64,000 bases of DNA from positions 186,001-250,000 of the forward strand of contig NZ_QAAE01000002.1 in assembly GCF_003046585.1 (NCBI RefSeq), read 5' to 3'. The translations under genes were made by a program, and so were the position numbers. This stretch comes from Nitrosomonas aestuarii (GTDB lineage Bacteria > Pseudomonadota > Gammaproteobacteria > Burkholderiales > Nitrosomonadaceae). Positions within the stretch are counted from its first letter, which is position 1. Every line of letters begins with the position of its first letter. The notes below the pieces were generated by a model that ran no database searches, was not told where the DNA came from, and saw only the letters and a program-made list of their open reading frames with translations. Shown here piece after piece: positions 43,711-52,740 of the stretch.

Positions 43711-44229
43711 ATTCGAATTCTAGGCATAGATCCCGGTTTGCGTGTCACCGGATTTGGTGTCATCGACCACAACGCACGCCAATTAATCTATATCGGAAGT
43801 GGATGTGTCCGAACATCAGAAGGTACTCTGCCATATCGTCTAAAGTTGATTCTGAATAACTTACGGGAGATTATTACGCACTACCGCCCCGATCAGGTTG
43901 CCGTTGAACAAGTATTTGTAAATGTAAACCCCAAATCAACGCTGTTGCTGGGACAGGCAAGGGGTGCGGCAATTTGTGCGGCAGTTTTACATGATCTTGT
44001 GGTCTCGGAATATTCAGCATTACAAATTAAACAAGCCGTGGTAGGTAATGGTCATGCCCAGAAGGCGCAGGTACAGACGATGGTGATGCAAATCTTGAAT
44101 CTGGCGAGCAGTCCCAGTAAAGATGCCGCGGATGCGCTGGCATGTGCGATATGTCATGCGCATGGCGGTGCAGGGTTAGGAAGCATCTCTACTATGGGCT
44201 TGCGCATGAAACGTGGAAGATTGGTTTGA
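43711..44229 (+). CDS. ruvC: Holliday junction resolvase RuvC, apparent ATT start
   Basis: RuvC cuts Holliday junctions resolved by RuvAB. The conserved N-terminus [15 protein letters not shown] requires the frame to begin before the first Asp, but no ATG, GTG or TTG lies in that frame after the yebC stop. ATT at 43711 is the likely start: AGGTGA at 43701-43706 is 4 bases upstream, and this gives 172 residues against 173 in E. coli. Catalytic acids are present in [14 protein letters not shown] and [20 protein letters not shown] at 43703 is in the wrong frame and meets a stop after six codons. ruvA overlaps its stop. Confidence 0.93.
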   Translation: MRILGIDPGLRVTGFGVIDHNARQLIYIGSGCVRTSEGTLPYRLKLILNNLREIITHYRPDQVAVEQVFVNVNPKSTLLLGQARGAAICAAVLHDLVVSEYSALQIKQAVVGNGHAQKAQVQTMVMQILNLASSPSKDAADALACAICHAHGGAGLGSISTMGLRMKRGRLV

Positions 44230-44810
44230 TTGGTCGTTTAACTGGTATCTTGTTGGAAAAGCAACCGCCGTTGGTGTTGCTGGATGTCCGGGGTGTCGGC
44301 TATGAAATTGACGTTCCAATGAGTACATTTTTTGACCTCCCTGCTGTCGGTGAGCAAACGACGCTCTATATACATCTTCTGGTTCGTGAGGATGCGCATT
44401 TATTGTTTGGGTTTGCAACCGAGTCGGAAAGGCAGGCTTTTCGTCAACTGGTCAAGATATCGGGTGTAGGTGCTAGAACGGCGCTGGCATTATTATCCGG
44501 TATGAGTGTGGCTGAATTGCATCAGGCAGTTTCATCAGATGACAGTACGCGGATTGTAAAAATTCCTGGTATCGGCAAGAAAACAGCAGAGCGTTTGTTG
44601 TTGGAGCTACGCGATAAACTGGGTGTTGCCGAAACCCAACAAATTCCAGCAGTTGCAACTTCAGATCACACCAATGACATTATCAATGCTCTACTATCTT
44701 TAGGCTATAATGCACGTGAAGCCAATTGGGCTGTCAAGCAGATTTCAGTTGAAACGACTGTTGCGGAGGGTATCCGTCAGGCTTTGCAGCGATTGTCGAG
44801 AGATAAATAA
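44226..44810 (+). CDS. ruvA: Holliday junction branch-migration protein RuvA (TTG start)
   Basis: RuvA tetramers bind the junction and load RuvB. The family N-terminus [16 protein letters not shown] fixes the start at TTG 44226, which overlaps the ruvC stop as TTGA; GGAAGA lies upstream at 5-base spacing. The longer frame from 44142 is not used. The 194-residue product shows the OB-fold domain ([13 protein letters not shown]), the tandem helix-hairpin-helix domain ([16 protein letters not shown] and [17 protein letters not shown]), and the RuvB-binding C-terminal domain. Confidence 0.95.
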   Translation: MIGRLTGILLEKQPPLVLLDVRGVGYEIDVPMSTFFDLPAVGEQTTLYIHLLVREDAHLLFGFATESERQAFRQLVKISGVGARTALALLSGMSVAELHQAVSSDDSTRIVKIPGIGKKTAERLLLELRDKLGVAETQQIPAVATSDHTNDIINALLSLGYNAREANWAVKQISVETTVAEGIRQALQRLSRDK

Positions 44811-44821
44811 TACTACTTGCA

Positions 44822-45859
44822 ATGATTGAAACCGATCGACTGATAAACGCTACAGCTGCATCCTCTCAGGAGGAATTGTTGGAACGTGCTTTACGTCCAA
44901 AGCAATTGGATGAGTATGTTGGTCAGGAAAAAATTCGTGGGCAGTTGCAGATTTTTATCGAAGCAGCGCGGCGCCGTCATGAAGCCTTGGATCACGTCCT
45001 CTTGTTTGGACCACCAGGACTCGGTAAGACTACACTGGCGCATATTATTGCCAGGGAAATGGGTGTCGGCCTGCGTCATACGTCGGGCCCTGTTCTTGAG
45101 CGCCCCGGCGATCTGGCCGCCCTGCTGACTAATCTGGAGCCGCACGATGTGTTGTTTGTTGATGAAATCCATCGTTTATCACCTGTAGTTGAAGAAATTT
45201 TGTATCCTGCGCTGGAAGATTATCAGCTCGACATCATGATCGGCGAAGGGCCGTCTGCTCGTTCTGTCAAACTTGACTTGCCGCCGTTTACGCTGGTGGG
45301 TGCTACGACGCGTGCAGGCATGCTGACAAATCCACTGCGTGATCGCTTCGGTATTGTTTCCAGGCTGGAATTTTATACGGCTGATGAATTGAGCAAGATA
45401 GTTACACGTTCAGCGGGTTTGTTAAGTGTTCTAATTAGACCTGAAGGCGCATTGGAAATTGCGCGCCGTTCACGTGGTACGCCACGCATTGCCAATCGGC
45501 TGCTGCGCCGTGTACGCGATTTCGCTGAAGTGAAATCAAATGGTCAGGTCACTCTACAGGTTGCGGATGCGGCGCTCAGTATGCTTGATGTAGATGTGAT
45601 TGGCCTGGATATCATGGATAGGAAGCTGTTGTTATCCGTGTTGGAGAAATTCGACGGCGGGCCCGTTGGGGTAGATAATCTGGCGGCTGCCATTGGGGAA
45701 GAGCGTGATACCATTGAAGACGTGCTGGAACCTTATTTGATACAGCAGGGATTCCTGAAACGCACGCCGCGCGGACGCATGGCCACAATGATAGCTTATC
45801 GGCATTTTGGTATTGCATTACCGAAAAATGGTCTACAGGGAGAACTGTGGGAAGACTAA
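44822..45859 (+). CDS. ruvB: Holliday junction branch-migration ATPase RuvB
   Basis: RuvB hexamers pump DNA through the junction using ATP. The 345-residue AAA+ protein has [19 protein letters not shown] near 26, Walker [16 protein letters not shown] near 60, Walker [11 protein letters not shown], sensor 1 [12 protein letters not shown], and [19 protein letters not shown] in the sensor 2 region. The C-terminal winged helix includes [13 protein letters not shown]. It starts 11 bases after ruvA. The ruvCAB unit is complete. Confidence 0.97.
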   Translation: MIETDRLINATAASSQEELLERALRPKQLDEYVGQEKIRGQLQIFIEAARRRHEALDHVLLFGPPGLGKTTLAHIIAREMGVGLRHTSGPVLERPGDLAALLTNLEPHDVLFVDEIHRLSPVVEEILYPALEDYQLDIMIGEGPSARSVKLDLPPFTLVGATTRAGMLTNPLRDRFGIVSRLEFYTADELSKIVTRSAGLLSVLIRPEGALEIARRSRGTPRIANRLLRRVRDFAEVKSNGQVTLQVADAALSMLDVDVIGLDIMDRKLLLSVLEKFDGGPVGVDNLAAAIGEERDTIEDVLEPYLIQQGFLKRTPRGRMATMIAYRHFGIALPKNGLQGELWED

Positions 45860-45899
45860 TATCAATTATAGTTTGATCAAATTTTTAATTTTTAGAATT

Positions 45900-46355
45900 A
45901 TGCAAGTTCATACATTACGTTTCATAATTGCGGTGTTAATGACAGCGGTGATCATGTTGTATTTTTATACCAGCCGCGAACAGGAATTTTATAGCGATAG
46001 CGCGGAACCAGCGGTCGTACAAATTCTGGCAGAAATATCAACGTGGGAAAAGGAACCCTTGTTAAGACACCTGACCCCTGAAGCCAAGCAAACTATTACT
46101 GACGAGCAGTTGGATCAATTACTGGATCACTATCGCAGTTTCGGCAGATTTTATGCTATTGATGAACTGGATTTTTCGCGCACTGCGAGCGCATTTTCAT
46201 TATTTGGCGAAAAGCGGATTAATTACTCGGGTGTTGCCGATTTTTCGACTGGTCCTGTGAATGTCAATGTGACGATGGTTGAGCGGGGTGGTTATTTTTT
46301 GATTTATAATTTTACCCTGACCAGAGCGACGGAAGAAAAATCAGGATTTTTCTGA
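45900..46355 (+). CDS. Membrane-anchored hypothetical protein of 151 residues
   Basis: The start at ATG 45900 (MQVHTLRF) is preferred over upstream in-frame starts inside ruvB because it gives a proper N-terminal membrane helix (FIIAVLMTAVIMLYFY, residues 8-23). After the helix comes an acidic stretch, then a predicted alpha plus beta domain of about 115 residues with VEPL-type helices and paired strands (KRINYSGVADFSTGPVNVNV). No catalytic motif is visible and I do not recognise the family. The shape recalls periplasmic domains of the NTF2-like or DUF4019 type, but that is a guess. It lies 40 bases after ruvB and may share its transcript. Confidence 0.7.
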   Translation: MQVHTLRFIIAVLMTAVIMLYFYTSREQEFYSDSAEPAVVQILAEISTWEKEPLLRHLTPEAKQTITDEQLDQLLDHYRSFGRFYAIDELDFSRTASAFSLFGEKRINYSGVADFSTGPVNVNVTMVERGGYFLIYNFTLTRATEEKSGFF

Positions 46356-46371
46356 ATGGGGTATTGAGAAT

Positions 46372-46437
46372 ATGAGAAATACATTTAAAATCGAGCAGGT
46401 ATGTACAACAATGAACAAATGCCTGCCCGGCTGTTAA
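46372..46437 (+). CDS. Possible 21-residue cysteine-containing micro-ORF
   Basis: An ATG-started frame directly after the 151-residue gene encodes 21 residues with three Cys and the ending KCLPGC. No convincing ribosome-binding site is seen. The DNA also contains an inverted repeat, GCAGGTAT with ATGCCTGC (7 of 8 pairs), so the stretch may instead be a weak hairpin between convergent genes. Confidence 0.15.
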   Translation: MRNTFKIEQVCTTMNKCLPGC

Positions 46438-46441
46438 CACA

Positions 46442-46669
46442 TTAAACAAACTGGCCTTCTTCACATTTTAATATCAGTGTTTCTACAATTTCTCCGTCGA
46501 TAACCTCTGTTTTTACTAGAAAAATACCGCATTTGTTATTTTGTCTTTCGACAGTATAAGTATCCAAGCCTACAGGAACTTTCTGCCCTTCTGTACATAC
46601 CACCTTTTCAACACCATTTACTATATTCAATGCTTTACAAACACCACCTATTTTTTTTACTGTAATCAT
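46442..46669 (-). CDS. 75-residue hypothetical protein following the FecR-TPR-barrel gene
   Basis: This small protein (beginning MITVKKIGGVCKALNIV) has three Cys and a strand-rich pattern but no signal peptide or membrane helix. I know no family for it. It is a credible gene because AGGAG lies about 10 bases before the ATG and only 18 bases separate it from the stop of the large upstream gene, so the two are probably cotranscribed. Its likely cytoplasmic place contrasts with its secreted neighbour. Its role is unknown. Confidence 0.65.
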   Translation of the reverse strand: MITVKKIGGVCKALNIVNGVEKVVCTEGQKVPVGLDTYTVERQNNKCGIFLVKTEVIDGEIVETLILKCEEGQFV

Positions 46670-46687
46670 TTTTCTATTTTCTCCTGT

Positions 46688-49600
46688 TTAAAAATTTAAA
46701 GTCAGTCTTGCAAAAATTGTTCTGTCCGGAATGAATTGTGGAGAGATTGCTTCAGATTGATAGAAATTGATATTTCTATAATAGAATGTTGTATCGAATA
46801 GATTTCTGCCTTCCAAGCTTAAAATTCCTCTACGGTTAGCAAACCTCAGGCCAAGGAAGGCGTCCAGTAGAAAAAAAGTATCAATTCCAGATTTGGTTGT
46901 TTCAGGATTTCGTTTCTGTTCTTTTCCAAAATCACTCAAACGGGTTAAGTTTTGTTTAACAAAAGTCCCGGTAACACCTGAGAAAAAACCGGAAGGATGA
47001 AAATACTCTAGGCTGATTGGTGCTGTCAGTGTTTTGATGTGTGTTGGTTCCGCAATATTCGTTAAACTTTGATCATCAGGATTGCGCTTAAATTGCTCAA
47101 ATTGAAATTCGCCTTTAATAGCTACATATTTGTGTGGTGTCCAGTATAGATAGGATCGATATAACCGTTCGCTTTGTTTTTGTAAAAAAGAGTTGGAAGA
47201 CAGGAAAAGCGGAACATGTAGAATGCGTTTTGATGCTTCCACTCCACCGTACAATATATGTGATAAATGAACATCTAATCCGAGGCCCATGCGACGCGTT
47301 CTTGTTCCATTGATATCATCAAAAAATTGATTAAATCCAGCAATCTGTGTTGGCTCGAGTGTTTGTTGTGCTACCAAATGAGATTTTGATGTTTCAAACA
47401 AGGCTCCGCGTATTCTCAGATTGTTACGAAGACTCCATTGAAATCCAAATTTGGGGTTAATTTTGTTTTCTTTAATATTTTCTGTAGTGCTGCTAAAAGC
47501 ATCATAACCAACACCCAAGGTTATATCTAAGTTGTTGAAGTAATGTAGGTTAGTGTATAGATAAACATTTTCACGAGTCAAGTCCTTAGATGACTTTGGC
47601 CGATTTATTATCTGGAGTGTTCGGTCAAATTGATAGATACCTCCGCCAAAAACAGTATTTAAATGCGCGTGACGCCACATATGCTGTCCTTCAAACTGGA
47701 ATCCTGTGTTATATGCACTACTTGAATTCAATTTTTCAGTACGATCAATGTACTTTCCAGATACGATAAAATCCTGGTTGGGTGACAATTCATACCTGGC
47801 GCCCATACGTGCGACATCCTCGTGAATATACCGGCGTGAACTAGGATCAAATCGGTCGCGATCAAAATCCAGTAACAGATCACCATGCTCAGTTTCTCGT
47901 GTCCGTACTTCACCCTGAATATTGAGTCGAGGTGTAAAGGCATGCTGAATAAACGCATTCAATACGTCGTGATTTTGATCGTTATTGCGACGAAAACCAT
48001 CGCTTTGGTGATGAAACTGTCCCAGACTGACCGAGGTTTTGTCGTATAGCCGGGAATAGACGATTTCATTACCAAAGGTATTGTGACTACCGGCTATCCC
48101 GGATGTAACCAGTTGGGAGCGGTCACGTTCCATCAGAGGTGCGAATTCATTAAAACCCACAGCAGTCGGTCCGGTATTGGTGATAATGTTCAAGTCCGCA
48201 ACGGCGAGTTGCGGCTGCACCGGATTAGTATTGATCGGTTGCAGTAGTTGTGCTTGCAACAATTCGCTGACACGAGCGATTTCATGACGCGGAATATTGA
48301 CATAAATATCCGACAGGAAACGGTGCGCTGAGTGATTAGACGGATCGATGCTCAGTGATTGGGCTGTTTGCATGATTGCACGTTTTTCAAAACCCAGATT
48401 GTCGTAAATTCTCGACAGACTTGACCCCCGGGCGGCTTCATCCTGATCCAGTAATAACCTGGAGCGGTACACGGCACGATTGTTATTGAGTTCGATGGAT
48501 TTTTGAATACCCCGCAGTGCCTCAACGGGACGGTTTTGCGTTTGTTTTTGTATGGCATCATAAAACCAGGGTGTCGGATCATTAAGATCACGCTCTTTGG
48601 CCATGTCAAATTGTGTACTGGACAGTAAGTAACGTTTTTCTTCGAAGTAAGCCTTGCCAAGATAGCTGCGAATCAGAGAGTTGCCCGGATCTAGACTGGC
48701 GGCAATTTCCAGTTTGATACGTCCGGCTTCAAGTTGTCCTGAACGTATTAAAGTCAGTCCAAGACCAAGTCTTGGCATAGGATCTGCCTGGTCAAGCCGG
48801 ATGGCTTTGGAAAAAATACGGTGCGCTTTTTTTGTTTTAATTTTTGCCAGATAAGCAAATCCAAGTACTGTTTGCGTTCTGACAACTGCTGGATTAAGAC
48901 GGACAGCTTTCTTGGCGGCATTTAATGCCAGGTCAAGTGCGTTATTCGACATCTGTAGCTCTGCAATGCGTGCCCATATCAACGCGTTTTGTGGATCAAG
49001 TCCGGCTGCTTGTTGCACACTGGCCAACGCTGCTTCAAGTTTAAAATATACCTGCTGCACATAGGATAACGCAAGCTTTGCGGCAGCCGAAGTTTGATTG
49101 AGCTCTACTGCTCGCAGCGCCATCTCAAGCGCGGTATCTTTGTCATTTTGTGTCAGTGCAATGACGGCCTGTAAAGCATAGGCGTCACTGTTATTTGGGT
49201 CGACCGCCACGACGTTTGTAATCGCGGTTTCCGCTTCATCTACGTTCCCGAGCGTTAATAACCGGGCAGCCAGGACAATCTCAGCATGCATGTTGTTGGT
49301 ATCTAATGCTGTATTCGGCTTCGGCCAGTAATCAATAATTGCCGGATAATAAAGTGCCCATTGAACGGCATCTACTGGATTAATGATAAATTCTTTGCGT
49401 GGAGGCTGGTTTTTGTATGCGGTAGCTGCCTCCCGGCTTTGCAACGTGAGATTACCAAAATCGTTCGCGGCAGATACGCTGCCTTCATAAACAACCAATT
49501 GAGTACGCAGTGCATCAACGCCGACAAAAAATTCTGTGCCTTCTACACCCGCATTCATAAAAGGTGTCTTGACTTCGAAAGGTTTGGGTGTACGGGTGAT

Positions 49601-50005
49601 AATATGCATCGCACCGTTGATTAAATCCATCAATGATGTGGCTCTATTTTCTTTGGTTTCAGGAAAGATAATGGTCGTTTTTTGATTTAGCCGCAGCATG
49701 CTGTCATTCATTAACCGTAGTGCTGCGCGGCTGTGATTTCGAACACGTATCCGGTCGCCGGCGCAGAGCTGAGTGTCTATTTTAACCGGCGACCAGATTG
49801 TCTCTTGCTTTCGTCGTAGTTCAACAGTTCCCTGCACTGAAACGACTTGTGCCGCTGCCACTACACATGCTTCTGCGGCATGGGCAATACGAGCAAAAAA
49901 AAAATGCGCAAGTATCAGAAGAAACGCAGTAGCAACAGTGGAAATCCACCTGTCGGTTTTTCTGGTTGCTAACCATGGCATATACGTCGTCCATAAAACA
50001 TTCAT
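46688..50005 (-). CDS. FecR domain - TPR array - outer-membrane beta-barrel protein
   Basis: The 1105-residue protein has a signal peptide (hydrophobic TAFLLILAHFFFARIAHA at about 26-43). Residues 50-200 form a FecR-type domain with a LysM-like beginning: GDRIRVRNHSRAALRL, GAMHIITR and AGVEGTEFFVGV. Residues about 235-590 are TPR repeats (for example AYLAKIKTKKAHRIFSKAI). From about 610 to the end is a strand-rich region with alternating aromatic residues, the ending RLTLNF with terminal Phe, and GRNLFDTTFYYRN as in TonB-dependent barrels. No plug domain or TonB box is evident. The layout recalls exopolysaccharide porins such as PgaA (TPR plus barrel) with an added FecR module. Function is unknown; export or surface assembly is inferred. 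Confidence 0.85.
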   Translation of the reverse strand: MNVLWTTYMPWLATRKTDRWISTVATAFLLILAHFFFARIAHAAEACVVAAAQVVSVQGTVELRRKQETIWSPVKIDTQLCAGDRIRVRNHSRAALRLMNDSMLRLNQKTTIIFPETKENRATSLMDLINGAMHIITRTPKPFEVKTPFMNAGVEGTEFFVGVDALRTQLVVYEGSVSAANDFGNLTLQSREAATAYKNQPPRKEFIINPVDAVQWALYYPAIIDYWPKPNTALDTNNMHAEIVLAARLLTLGNVDEAETAITNVVAVDPNNSDAYALQAVIALTQNDKDTALEMALRAVELNQTSAAAKLALSYVQQVYFKLEAALASVQQAAGLDPQNALIWARIAELQMSNNALDLALNAAKKAVRLNPAVVRTQTVLGFAYLAKIKTKKAHRIFSKAIRLDQADPMPRLGLGLTLIRSGQLEAGRIKLEIAASLDPGNSLIRSYLGKAYFEEKRYLLSSTQFDMAKERDLNDPTPWFYDAIQKQTQNRPVEALRGIQKSIELNNNRAVYRSRLLLDQDEAARGSSLSRIYDNLGFEKRAIMQTAQSLSIDPSNHSAHRFLSDIYVNIPRHEIARVSELLQAQLLQPINTNPVQPQLAVADLNIITNTGPTAVGFNEFAPLMERDRSQLVTSGIAGSHNTFGNEIVYSRLYDKTSVSLGQFHHQSDGFRRNNDQNHDVLNAFIQHAFTPRLNIQGEVRTRETEHGDLLLDFDRDRFDPSSRRYIHEDVARMGARYELSPNQDFIVSGKYIDRTEKLNSSSAYNTGFQFEGQHMWRHAHLNTVFGGGIYQFDRTLQIINRPKSSKDLTRENVYLYTNLHYFNNLDITLGVGYDAFSSTTENIKENKINPKFGFQWSLRNNLRIRGALFETSKSHLVAQQTLEPTQIAGFNQFFDDINGTRTRRMGLGLDVHLSHILYGGVEASKRILHVPLFLSSNSFLQKQSERLYRSYLYWTPHKYVAIKGEFQFEQFKRNPDDQSLTNIAEPTHIKTLTAPISLEYFHPSGFFSGVTGTFVKQNLTRLSDFGKEQKRNPETTKSGIDTFFLLDAFLGLRFANRRGILSLEGRNLFDTTFYYRNINFYQSEAISPQFIPDRTIFARLTLNF

Positions 50006-50210
50006 CAGTAATTGTGTTGTTATTAGCAGGCTGTTGAAAAATTGTCTGCATTGTCGCTATCGCGATAAAAAAAGCTCAACATGTTCATTAATGCGTAAGA
50101 AACTTTTTATTTTTAGCGATAAACGGCTCTTATTTAACCCTACTGATATATATTATATGTCCTTTTCAAAATGGATGACCTTATTCTATAAGATAACAAC
50201 CTTCGACCTT

Positions 50211-50913
50211 AAAAGATAAATCGTTTTGCAGCTGTTGTAAAGATTCAACAGCCAGAGACTATTTCCAGCGTGGTTTCTCAATTCGCGATTACAGCAGAAA
50301 TGTTGAGTGAAATTACCAATCTTTCTCCCAATATTGTGCATGAATATTTTGCAGCTTTTGGATTGGATGCCAGCGAACTGGACGAGACCAGTATTTTGGT
50401 GAATTCTGATATAGGGGCACCGGAGTCCTTTGTACGTTTTAATGATAAACGGGAGTTTTATCTAATGAATCGCTGAGAGAACTTATTAAACCGTTATTGA
50501 ATGACCCATCAGCATATGATACTGTCTTTAATCCCCAGTTTACCTTTCAAATGAATGATGGCATTTATGATGCGCAGGAGTTAGGCGTACTCCATTTAAG
50601 TGCTCTAGTGCCGGCGACGAATGAGAGCATCGAATCCCTGTTTTATGGTTCCCTGATTAAAATGTTTTCTGCATTGGATCAAACGGAATTGAATCCAATT
50701 GTTTCTTTCCCTGTTGCGAACAGGCAATCCAATGATTTCCAGGTGTTTGTTTCAGAAGCGTTAAGCGACATCCCTGCCAAGGTTATCTGGCTGGATGACG
50801 TGATGGTGAGACTGGTTGTGAATGAATCAATCATTCTTATCAATGATCTTGTGGAAGATACTTCTATTGTCGGCGTGCTTGATCAGAGTTTTTTGGGATT
50901 GGCAGTAAGTTAA
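50211..50913 (+). pseudogene. Broken gene of unknown family (5' truncated, one frameshift)
   Basis: Two adjacent open frames look like pieces of one protein. The first is open from just after TAA near 50208 through GTG 50270 to TGA 50476 and has no ATG start; it contains SQFAITAEMLSEITNLSP. The second is open from about 50452 to TAA 50911-50913, in the -1 frame relative to the first, and begins SNESLRELIKPLLNDP before its first usual start at 50497. It ends VGVLDQSFLGLAVS. Because the two frames overlap around 50455-50476, a single frameshift would join them. I do not recognise the family. Two separate small genes remain possible. Confidence 0.45.
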
Positions 50914-51158
50914 TGTTAAGTTTGGCTGAATCAAAATAAGCAGATATGAATATTTATATTCAGTGTGGAGGTTGACTGATAAAAGAAGTTTTTCGGAACT
51001 TTCGAATCATATGGGAGTGCGCGCTGCTTACCCCGTATATGGATTCCTTACCTACTGCAAATCAGGATTATGTTTCTGTTTTGTACTTATCCGTCAGCAA
51101 GGTGATGTAGAATAAGCAGCTTTCTTTTACTGGACTTTTTGTCGAATAAAGTTATCCC

Positions 51159-51638
51159 ATGCGATTGATTTTTCTATTCATTTTTTTGAGCTGCATTTGT
51201 CTGCTTGGCTATGCACAATACCTGCAGCATGTCGAAAACCTGTTGCCTTGCCCGCTTTGTGTGGCGCAGCGGCTTGCTTTTTGGATGCTGGGTTTAGTGG
51301 CGTTGCTTGCATTTTTACATAACTCCCAGGCTATCGGACGCAGAATATATGGCTTCTTAATGACGGTCCTTGCGATCATTGGTGCGGTCGTTGCAATCCG
51401 GCAATCCTGGTTAATACGCTATCCCGAATCATTCGAATGTGGTATCAGTCCGGAAGAAGCCTTCCTGAATTCTTTACCTTTTGCGCAATGGTGGCCAGGA
51501 ATGTTTGAGGCGAACGGTGATTGTGCCGATGTCGACTGGAAATTTTTATCGCTAATGATACCGGACTGGTCGTTTGTGGCCTTTGTCGGGCTTGGGCTGT
51601 TATCGGCGTATGTCGTTTTCTCCAGAAAAAGCGCTTAG
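51159..51638 (+). CDS. dsbB: Disulfide bond formation protein B
   Basis: DsbB reoxidises DsbA and passes electrons to quinone in the inner membrane. The 159-residue protein has four membrane helices. The first redox pair is in LLPCPLCVAQRLAFW, with Cys at 31 and 34. The second pair is in the large periplasmic loop (SFECGISPEEAF and ANGDCADVDW, about 97 and 122). Arg-Gln before the loop (AIRQSWLI) fits the quinone-binding region. It stands alone. No dsbA is adjacent. Confidence 0.95.
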   Translation: MRLIFLFIFLSCICLLGYAQYLQHVENLLPCPLCVAQRLAFWMLGLVALLAFLHNSQAIGRRIYGFLMTVLAIIGAVVAIRQSWLIRYPESFECGISPEEAFLNSLPFAQWWPGMFEANGDCADVDWKFLSLMIPDWSFVAFVGLGLLSAYVVFSRKSA

Positions 51639-51904
51639 ATTGCGGTCGGAAAACAAGTGCTTATCAATCGAGCTATGAATGGATGATTATTTTTCATGCA
51701 TACCTGCGGTCACGCCTGATTCATTATAAAATATGCTTGCATCTATTGAGATGCACATAGCGTCACACAAAAGCTTGCAAAAAGTTAAAAACAAAGCGGC
51801 ATTCATTGAAACCAGGATAATCTGTTTAATTGGCTCTTCGTATTATGTTAAGCTGTTGGAATCTCGATAGAATTTCTGGAACACCCGACCAGGAGAAAAA
51901 ACAT

Positions 51905-52627
51905 ATGCCAATCACGCGTCAGATTTCCGTTGAACGTGCCTGCGCAATGCTTTCAACCATCAAAGAATTTCAAACACTTTCTTCCTCCGATTTGGTGGAA
52001 ATTGCGAGTGCTTGTCATTGGCACCGGTGTGACGAGGGTGAGGAAATTATTCGTTTTCATGATCAATCGAATAGTGTTTTTTTTATCGCGCAAGGAGAAA
52101 TTCGCGTTACTTTTCATTCTTTATCCGGCCATGAAGTCATTTTATGTGATCTGGCCTCTGGAGAAATGTTTGGCGAGCTCACGGCAATCGACGGTAAATC
52201 GCGCTCTGCAACCGTTCTGGCAAAAACCAGTGCTTTACTGGCATCCATGACAGCAGTCGATTTTATGAATATTATTTTTTCTAACCGCTATGTTGCTGAA
52301 GCCATTCTGAAACGCCTGGCCAGCGAAGTCCGCAGGCTGACAGAGCGTGTATATGACTTCAGTACGCTGGCTGTCAGTAACCGTATACAGGCCGAATTGC
52401 TGCGAATCGCTAAAAAAAACATGACGGGGCCGAATACATCGGTTATTTCTCCGGCTCCCACGCATTTTGATATCGCCAATCTGGTCAGTACTCATCGTGA
52501 AGCCGTGACGCGTGAACTCAGCAATTTGTCAAAAAATAAGATAGTGTTGCGACAAGGACACGATCTGCATATTCTCGATATCCAAAAACTGACCAATATG
52601 GTCAATATGGTGCGTGGCAGTATTTAG
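51905..52627 (+). CDS. CRP/FNR-family transcriptional regulator
   Basis: The start at ATG 51905 is chosen because CCAGGAGAAA lies about 8 bases upstream; the frame extends to 51830. The 240-residue product has an N-terminal cyclic-nucleotide-binding-like barrel (EIIRFHDQSNSVFFIAQGEI, then LASGEMFGELTAIDGKSRSA). The latter resembles the cNMP phosphate-binding cassette GELAL-D-RSA, so cAMP binding is possible. A C-terminal winged helix contains FDIANLVSTHREAVTRELSNL as recognition region. No four-Cys cluster of FNR type is seen. Targets are unknown; it is a single-gene unit. Confidence 0.9.
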   Translation: MPITRQISVERACAMLSTIKEFQTLSSSDLVEIASACHWHRCDEGEEIIRFHDQSNSVFFIAQGEIRVTFHSLSGHEVILCDLASGEMFGELTAIDGKSRSATVLAKTSALLASMTAVDFMNIIFSNRYVAEAILKRLASEVRRLTERVYDFSTLAVSNRIQAELLRIAKKNMTGPNTSVISPAPTHFDIANLVSTHREAVTRELSNLSKNKIVLRQGHDLHILDIQKLTNMVNMVRGSI

Positions 52628-52740
52628 ATACTGGCTTACAGCTGAAATTTGCAATGAAACGCTTTGCAAGCGGTGCTCTTGAAGATACTGAATAGGGTCA
52701 TCATGCGCAACAGATTTTTTCTCAAACCCTTAAATAGTCA

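Noticed and set aside
43703-43723. GTG at 43703 as a ruvC start
   Set aside because: It is out of frame with the conserved RuvC sequence and meets a TAG after six codons.
44142-44225. N-terminal extension of ruvA from an upstream ATG
   Set aside because: The extra residues lie inside ruvC and are not part of the RuvA family; TTG 44226 gives the conserved N-terminus.
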